Below are positions 13,971 to 16,316 of a stretch of 16,316 nt of DNA, one piece after another. This stretch comes from Deferribacterales bacterium (GTDB taxonomy: Bacteria > Chrysiogenota > Deferribacteres > Deferribacterales > JAISNW01). Each line of letters begins with the position of its first letter. Position 1 is the first letter of the stretch. The DNA lies in the NCBI GenBank assembly GCA_025997275.1, contig BNUJ01000024.1, forward strand, positions 1 to 16,316. Direction: 5' to 3'. Made by a program: the position numbers and the translations under genes. The notes beneath the pieces were generated by a model. The model ran no database searches. It saw only the letters and a list, made by a program, of their open reading frames with translations, and was not told where the DNA came from.

Positions 13971-16238
13971 ATGACAAAAAAATTGAATAGTAGTAAGGAA
14001 TATTCTTTATCTGAAATTTTCTCAGAGGATATGGTAATAGTTATCCCTGATATGCAACGTGACTACTGCTGGGGTAGCGAAGCTTGGTCGGGCGATGGAA
14101 CTAATAAAGGGAACTATAGAGAATTAGTTTCAGGTTTTATAGACAATTTAATAGAGCTAAAAGAAGCTAAATCAGAAACCGCTACGTTGGGCTTGATTTA
14201 CGGATATTACGAGGATAAGAATGATGAGGTATATTTATGCGATGGACAGCAACGTATTACTACCCTCTACTTATTGTTGGGTATGTTATACCGCAATGCT
14301 AGTGAACAAAATACCAAACAAAGGATAAAGAATTCGCTCATTTGCGGCGAACCAGAATCGCCACGTCTGAAATCGCCACGTCTGAAGTATGCTATACGGG
14401 AAAGCACGTTGAATTTTTTAGAAGATGTTGTGCATGAATTTTTTCTAAAAGAAGGTATAGCTAGCGTTAAAGACATAAAAGGGCAAGACTGGTATTTCAA
14501 CGAGTATGAGCAAGACCCCTCTGTTCAGAGTATGCTTGGTGCGCTAACTAGCATAGAAAAGAAATTAAATGATAAGCCAAATTTTGCCGATTGTTTTGCT
14601 GGTTTTATTCTGGAAAAGATTAACGTCATATTTTATGATATGGGGAGCAAGGAAAATGGCGAGGAAACATTTGTAATTATCAATACCACAGGCGAACCCT
14701 TGTCTGGTAGTGAGAACATAAAGCCACTATTGCTGGGCGAATTGAATGAGGAGAATATAAAAACATATAGTGCAGTATGGGAAAAGTGGGAGCATTGGTT
14801 TTGGAATAATAGGCTGGCTGGAGAAGAAACGGCTGATAATGGGCTAGAGGATTTCTTTGGTTGGTATTGGCAGATTAAAGAGGGAGTTGATATTGCGGAT
14901 AAAAAGTCTATGCAATATTTCAAGCGAAAAGACTTGGACAAGGTAGCATTAGTAGATGACATAGACAAATATTTTGAACAGCTAAAAAAGCTGTCAGAAT
15001 ATATAGGGAATGATTCTTATAGGTCATTGCTTAAAAGGATTTGCAATAAGGATATTGAAAAAGTTAGGCAACTTACCAAAGATGAGCAAACAAGGTTGCT
15101 TTTGCCTATGTTGCACTATATGGTTTGTTTTCCGAACGACAAAGAGGCACACCGTTTGTTCTTCCGCCGTTTGAGAAAAAATTGGTTTGACGATTTGTTG
15201 TCATATAGGCAAGGTAATGCCGTTGACTGGCGCAATATATTGAAAATCATAGATTGTGTAGTAGATAAAAAAGGCAAGGCTGATGATGTTTTAACTTTTA
15301 ATGACACCAATGCTAAAATTAAATGGCATAAAGAAAAAGATGCTGACAATAATGTCGCTGAAAGGTGGTTCAGCGAATGGGACAAACTTGTCCGTGAGTT
15401 GAAGTTGAAAAATAAGGCTGATATAGAAGCTAGAGAAGATGACGAGCTATTTGAGGGCGATTTAACGTTTTTACTTGAAACAGTCTTGTCTAATTCGGCG
15501 GATGTTGACTTTAATAAGTTACAAGCGGTGTATGATAGGCATTGCAAGCTTCAAAATGTGATAAAAGATGAGGATGATGCTAAAGCAAACCCTCAGCTGT
15601 CTAACCTGTTTAGACTGTTTAGGTTGTTAGTGATAAAGTGTAACAATATTGAAAAAATTAAGCGAGTGAGACTAGATGTTATTGAAGGGGTTTTCTTTTC
15701 GGAGCCAACAACGAGAGAATCTTTGGGAAACCTGTTTAAGCTTGAGTATAAAGTTTTATTGAATAAGACAGATAGTGATTTGATAAGTTATATGGATGAG
15801 CAAGTTAAATCTAAAGTTAAAGGAGAAGGTCTCTTGGAAGAAAAGCCAAGTGAAAAAATTACGCATGAACAGCTCATCAAGGCTTGGTTAACAATGAAAG
15901 TTTTTGATGCCAACAAGAAAAATATATCACTATCATTATTTGTTAAGGATGGTTTTGCGGCATATAGAGACATGAAAAAAAATCGTATTTCAGAGAAATT
16001 AGATTTTAGTTTTGCTAACGCTATATGTGGCTATGCAGTAAAACAATATAGTTATATAGACTATGAACGAGATGGGGACTTTGCCAAACCAAAGGGATTA
16101 AGCACTCCATTGGCTGGTATTGATTTTAGCCATTGGGATAAAGATATAGATAAAAGGTCTGCTGTAATAACGGCTGAAGAGATTGCTGAGAACAGGCGAG
16201 TGATAGACGAAATTATAAAAGAAATAAAAGGGGAGTAA
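13971..16238 (+). CDS. DUF262-domain protein without a recognisable nuclease, partner of the preceding gene
   Basis: 755 residues; ATG 13971 follows GGAGG by 10 nt and lies 5 nt after the stop of the previous gene, so the two are co-translated. The N-terminus has the same DUF262 marks: IPDMQRDYCWG (25-35), LCDGQQRITTLYLLLGML (DGQQR 91-95), and FVIINTTGEPLSGSENIKPLLL (about 230-255). The remaining 500 residues are mostly charged and helical. I find no HIxP / NLxxL pair of DUF1524 and no other nuclease or helicase motif. The C-terminus (QLIKAWLTMK to GFAAY, then FANAICGYAVKQYSYIDYE) resembles nothing I can name. It may be an NTP-dependent sensor or regulator that works with the HNH protein, in a split GmrS/GmrD-like manner. 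Paralogous DUF262 pairs are often seen together in defence islands. Residues 130-139 hold a duplicated SPRLK. Confidence 0.82.
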   Translation: MTKKLNSSKEYSLSEIFSEDMVIVIPDMQRDYCWGSEAWSGDGTNKGNYRELVSGFIDNLIELKEAKSETATLGLIYGYYEDKNDEVYLCDGQQRITTLYLLLGMLYRNASEQNTKQRIKNSLICGEPESPRLKSPRLKYAIRESTLNFLEDVVHEFFLKEGIASVKDIKGQDWYFNEYEQDPSVQSMLGALTSIEKKLNDKPNFADCFAGFILEKINVIFYDMGSKENGEETFVIINTTGEPLSGSENIKPLLLGELNEENIKTYSAVWEKWEHWFWNNRLAGEETADNGLEDFFGWYWQIKEGVDIADKKSMQYFKRKDLDKVALVDDIDKYFEQLKKLSEYIGNDSYRSLLKRICNKDIEKVRQLTKDEQTRLLLPMLHYMVCFPNDKEAHRLFFRRLRKNWFDDLLSYRQGNAVDWRNILKIIDCVVDKKGKADDVLTFNDTNAKIKWHKEKDADNNVAERWFSEWDKLVRELKLKNKADIEAREDDELFEGDLTFLLETVLSNSADVDFNKLQAVYDRHCKLQNVIKDEDDAKANPQLSNLFRLFRLLVIKCNNIEKIKRVRLDVIEGVFFSEPTTRESLGNLFKLEYKVLLNKTDSDLISYMDEQVKSKVKGEGLLEEKPSEKITHEQLIKAWLTMKVFDANKKNISLSLFVKDGFAAYRDMKKNRISEKLDFSFANAICGYAVKQYSYIDYERDGDFAKPKGLSTPLAGIDFSHWDKDIDKRSAVITAEEIAENRRVIDEIIKEIKGE
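14357..14386 (+). repeat. 15-bp perfect tandem duplication inside the second DUF262 gene
   Basis: ATCGCCACGTCTGAA occurs twice in direct succession and encodes SPRLK twice without breaking the frame. It is a simple slippage product. Loss or gain of a unit would keep the frame. Confidence 0.9.
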
Positions 16239-16239
16239 T

Positions 16240-16282
16240 TTGTCAACGTCTTAACATCGTAGGCGACTGTGCGACATCGTCC
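16240..16282 (+). repeat. Dispersed repeat, copy C (fullest)
   Basis: TTGTCAACGTC, TTAACATCGTAGG, then CGACTGTGCGACATCGTCC. It begins one base after the stop of the second DUF262 gene. The left half matches copy D, the right half copy B, and the centre copy A. Read on the minus strand it encodes VAYDVKTL. The last 34 bp of the window after it show only a G6 run and no gene. Confidence 0.7.
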
Positions 16283-16316
16283 ATAAGGGGGGCGACTCAC
16301 CCTCACGCTACACAAC

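Noticed and set aside
7580..16282. Dispersed repeats as integron attC sites or as target-site/terminal repeats of an insertion sequence.
   Set aside because: They lack the paired RYYYAAC/GTTRRRY core sites of attC. All copies are in the same orientation, and no integrase or transposase is present.
16061..16315. Minus-strand frame running from the window edge into the second DUF262 gene.
   Set aside because: It is antisense to a well-supported gene and only resembles coding DNA where it crosses the dispersed repeat.
1..16316. CRISPR arrays, tRNA or rRNA genes.
   Set aside because: No regularly spaced repeats with unique spacers and no tRNA-like cloverleaf or rRNA sequence were seen on either strand.

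Overview
The window comes from a bacterial chromosome of moderately low GC. A conserved housekeeping stretch (about 1400-7020) lies between two accessory blocks. HslV with a short propeptide, a secreted VCBS-type protein with a Sec signal peptide, FolD and DprA suggest a Gram-negative bacterium. I cannot name the phylum. A deltaproteobacterium-like or related lineage is only a guess from the HslV N-terminus and the VCBS protein.

Layout. (1) 1-1331, minus strand: a restriction-modification pair, made of an unrecognised putative endonuclease followed by an N6-adenine/N4-cytosine DNA methyltransferase cut by the window edge; their stop and start codons share one base. (2) 1398-4955, minus strand: an hslV-hslU-VCBS protein operon with overlapping or nearly abutting genes. 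(3) 5052-7020, plus strand: folD and dprA, divergent from hslV. hslV, folD and dprA each have a -10 box only 6-8 nt before the start codon and no clear Shine-Dalgarno, which suggests leaderless mRNAs; folD and dprA share the same promoter sequence. (4) 7094-8532: an orphan HicB-type antitoxin, a scar region holding a 43-bp fragment of an AAA ATPase gene, and an Rpn/PD-(D/E)XK nuclease gene broken by an amber codon. (5) 8647-16238, plus strand: a large three-AAA-module ATPase, then a two-gene operon of DUF262 proteins. The first has a C-terminal DUF1524 HNH nuclease (GmrSD/SspE-like); the second has no visible nuclease.

The most notable signals are in the accessory right half. The DUF262 operon has its own promoter with a ten-G tract between the -35 and -10 boxes, the classic design of a phase-variable promoter. 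The ATPase is a family with a normal N-domain/AAA/AAA layout in which the whole first half has been duplicated; a 75-bp stretch of the two copies is still identical. A short dispersed repeat (starting TTGTCA, then TTAA 11 nt further on) occurs four times in the same orientation. Its copies separate the modules: AAA fragment, Rpn gene, and ATPase plus DUF262 pair. I read the right half as a modular, probably phase-variable defence island whose ATPase/DUF262-HNH/DUF262 combination I cannot match to a named system. That the three genes act together is inference.
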